This document shows positions 62,267-64,000 of a stretch of 64,000 nucleotides of DNA, piece after piece; the first letter of the stretch is position 1, and each line of letters begins with the position of its first letter. The notes under the pieces are model-generated. The model made no database searches, had not been told where the DNA came from, and worked only from the letters and a program-made list of their open reading frames with translations. Origin of the DNA: an uncultured Porphyromonadaceae bacterium (GTDB lineage: Bacteria > Bacteroidota > Bacteroidia > Bacteroidales > Coprobacteraceae); contig URAV01000009.1 in NCBI GenBank assembly GCA_900545915.1, positions 39,003 to 103,002 of the forward strand. The letters are read 5' to 3'. The position numbers and the translations under genes are program-made.

Positions 62267-63718
62267 TTATTTCATTAGTCCCATAGCCTTAGACAAATAA
62301 ACTTCGCATAAGCGAACATCTATTTCGGCATCTATTTTTTCTGACTGGGCTTGTAACCAGGCAGTCTGAGCTTCCAGTACATTATCGGTCGTAAGAACTC
62401 CCTCTTCGAATCCGATTTGGGCGTTACGAAGGTTTTCTTCTGCTTTTTCCATATTCTTACGTGTCATAATCAGCTTTTTATTTGCTTCGTTTACTTTAAA
62501 TGTTGCCTGATTGACTTGTAATTCGATCTTCTCTTTAGCTTCTTCTAAATTTAAAAGAGCGATATTCCTTTCTGTTTTAGCAGCTTTTACTTTATAAAAA
62601 TCTTTTCCCCAATGGAAAACCGGAATTTTAAGCATTACACCTACATTGAAAAATCCATCTACTCTCTTTTCGAAACTGTTGAAAACATTCGGGTTGGAGA
62701 ACATATAACTTCCTGTCAAAGCAAGATTAGGCAACATGGCAGAAAGCGCGACTTTCTGTTTCTGTTTATAAATTTCTGTTGCTAATGTGAGACTCTGTAT
62801 TTCACTGCGGTTGGCATATACTTCATCCATATTGATAGAGTTTGTCGGAACTGGTAAATTTTCCTCATGCAACACGTCTATTTCATCAGCTAAAGTATAA
62901 GGCATGTTGATAGGTAGTCCGCAAATTTGTGCCAGAAGCATTTTAGAGAGACTGAGTCCGTCAGAAACTTTTGTCAAAGTGATTTGCGCTTCATTTTGTT
63001 TTACTGCGACAGTCAGCCCGTCAGATTGAGTTGCAACCCCTTCAGCTATCATTGCTTCGACATTCTGGTATAAAGAATCTAAAAGATCGGCATAACTTTC
63101 GGCCAGTTTCTTTTTATACACCAACGATACCACTTGCCAATAAATTTCGTCCGTTTGGAACACAAGGTCTTTTACCGCTGTGCTCTTCTGAGTTTTCGCC
63201 AGTTCTTCTGCATATTTAGTAATTTGATTATAAGCTCTTATTTTTCCGCCCATGTAAATAGGTTGGGTAAGCGTAATTGCTCCCCCGAACATATTGGTCG
63301 TATTGGTACGCAGAGCATTTACTAAAGATTGTCCTGCTCCGTTTACCGAGTTTATTATACCAGCACCCAATTGCTGAAGTTGTGGTCCGAGTTCGGGATG
63401 TTGAGCTATTATTTGTTGCATTATGGGAGCTAATGTATTTGTTCCTGCATTTGATAATTGCTCTTTTTGTTTATCGCTTAATAGAGAGATTTCTTTTGAG
63501 TTATACATGTAGCCTCCTACTGCATCGAATCCGGGCAAATAGTTTGCAAATGCCGATTTTCTCTCATAACCGGCTGCCTTTATTTTTTCATTGGCAATAC
63601 GTATCTGCTTATTGTTATTTATTGCCATATTCCGGCACGAATCAAGGGTAAAAACCTGTTGTGCGATAGCATTACTTCCGCTAATGATGAGTAAACAGAG
63701 GACAATTAATTTTTTCAT
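62267..63718 (-). CDS. TolC-family outer membrane efflux protein, 483 aa
   Basis: Trimeric outer-membrane channel. Signal peptide to GSNAIAQ, then two structural repeats of long helices with two beta-hairpins each (LDSCRNMAINNNKQI at the start of repeat one; VALSAMLPNLALTGSYMF in repeat two; final helix AQTAWLQAQSEKIDAEIDVRLCEVYLSKAMG in parts). No lipobox cysteine. First gene of the operon, with promoter, attenuator-like hairpin and palindrome upstream. Confidence 0.93.
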   Translation of the reverse strand: MKKLIVLCLLIISGSNAIAQQVFTLDSCRNMAINNNKQIRIANEKIKAAGYERKSAFANYLPGFDAVGGYMYNSKEISLLSDKQKEQLSNAGTNTLAPIMQQIIAQHPELGPQLQQLGAGIINSVNGAGQSLVNALRTNTTNMFGGAITLTQPIYMGGKIRAYNQITKYAEELAKTQKSTAVKDLVFQTDEIYWQVVSLVYKKKLAESYADLLDSLYQNVEAMIAEGVATQSDGLTVAVKQNEAQITLTKVSDGLSLSKMLLAQICGLPINMPYTLADEIDVLHEENLPVPTNSINMDEVYANRSEIQSLTLATEIYKQKQKVALSAMLPNLALTGSYMFSNPNVFNSFEKRVDGFFNVGVMLKIPVFHWGKDFYKVKAAKTERNIALLNLEEAKEKIELQVNQATFKVNEANKKLIMTRKNMEKAEENLRNAQIGFEEGVLTTDNVLEAQTAWLQAQSEKIDAEIDVRLCEVYLSKAMGLMK

Positions 63719-63769
63719 TCTGTTTGTTGTTTAGATATTATTTCTCAAATCTCGCGTTATATTCTTAAA

Positions 63770-63786
63770 TATGCAATTGTTGCATA
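63770..63786. promoter_or_regulatory. Palindrome upstream of the TolC-like gene, candidate operator
   Basis: TATGCAA-TTG-TTGCATA: perfect 7-bp arms around three bases, 52 nt before the TolC-like start. Size and symmetry suit a dimeric repressor of the TetR or MarR kind. No such gene is in view. Confidence 0.45.
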
Positions 63787-63803
63787 AACAATCTTTCTGT
63801 GCT

Positions 63804-63830
63804 AAAAAAATAGAGTCTTCACAGCTCTAT
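63804..63830 (-). terminator. Attenuator-like hairpin in the leader of the export operon
   Basis: On the minus strand ATAGAG, 9-nt loop, CTCTAT, then seven T: a short intrinsic-terminator shape between promoter and first gene. The 6-bp stem is weak. Confidence 0.4.
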
Positions 63831-63842
63831 CTTTTCTATCGG

Positions 63843-63873
63843 CAAAGATATGTTGTGAATATTAACATAACAA
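63843..63873 (-). promoter_or_regulatory. Promoter of the TolC/HlyD/permease operon
   Basis: On the minus strand TTG (63871-63873), 20 nt, TATCTTTG (63843-63850), matching the -33/-7 consensus. The leader is about 118 nt. Confidence 0.6.
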
Positions 63874-63946
63874 GAATTTCTTTCGGTTAGTTTTCTGTTT
63901 TTATTCTTTTTTAATAAAAGTGGCTACAAAAAACTGTTGCCGGATT

Positions 63947-64000
63947 AAGAGCCTGTCTAAATTTTCCAATTAGAAAATATTATCAGGTCATCTTTGCGTT
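63947..64000. repeat. Dispersed palindromic repeat, copy cut by the window edge
   Basis: AAGAGCCTGTCTAAATTTTCC, then AATATTATCAGGTCA: the left end of the element in the same orientation as the copy at 2992-3167. Its right end lies beyond 64000. Confidence 0.7.

Overview
The window reads as a chromosomal segment of an anaerobic, gut-type Bacteroidales bacterium. The evidence is two SusC-type receptors and one SusD lipoprotein, Bacteroidetes-type promoters (TTG or TTTG, about 19-21 nt, then TAnnTTTG) before several genes, an anaerobic sulfatase-maturating enzyme, and C-terminal sorting domains of the type IX secretion kind on several exported proteins. Those sorting domains make a Bacteroidales lineage with an active T9SS (Barnesiella-, Coprobacter- or Parabacteroides-like) more likely than a typical Bacteroides. 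This placement is inference. I saw no tRNA, rRNA, CRISPR array, transposase or phage gene.

Layout. 1-2769: 5' part of a minus-strand SusC receptor. 3253-6258: two small proteins of unknown function and an MsbA-like ABC exporter, all minus. 6719-12406: two tandem outer-membrane beta-barrel paralogues. 12500-15907: anSME, mntP, an ApbE-type flavin transferase and a GNAT acetyltransferase. 16406-18836: six intact small paralogous genes in three ATGA-overlapping pairs, plus a frameshifted seventh, followed at 18898 by a stand-alone ABC-type ATPase. 19682-26455: housekeeping genes (Smr-domain protein, queA, an OmpA/PD40 lipoprotein, an aspartate-type aminotransferase, an ECF sigma factor). 26537-32061: three tandem secreted endonuclease I paralogues. 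32390-34794: a CorA transporter and a STAND-like ATPase. 35446-58656: a polysaccharide utilisation locus (PUL) with its own divergent regulator. 58743-63718: a TolC/HlyD/ABC-2 permease export operon.

The PUL contains two GH92 alpha-mannosidase-like enzymes, two GxGYxYP putative glycosidases, SusC/SusD, a DUF3823 lipoprotein, a GH3 with PA14 insert, a protein built of CBM6-like modules and a GH43. This points to a mannose-containing heteroglycan. In place of a hybrid two-component system or sigma/anti-sigma pair, the regulator is an 836-residue one-component protein: signal peptide, LamG-like and kelch-like sensor, one membrane helix, then a cytoplasmic OmpR/SARP-type winged helix with a BTAD-like tail. 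Two PUL promoters carry the heptamer TTAATGA as a direct repeat with 11-bp period, ending exactly 20 nt before a -7 box. That is the site geometry used by SARP activators. I regard this regulator and its candidate sites as the most interesting signal in the window.

The second notable system is the 16.4-18.8 kb array of small acidic paralogues of unknown function. A dispersed palindromic repeat with inverted ends occurs in five intergenic places, in full, truncated or hairpin-only form.
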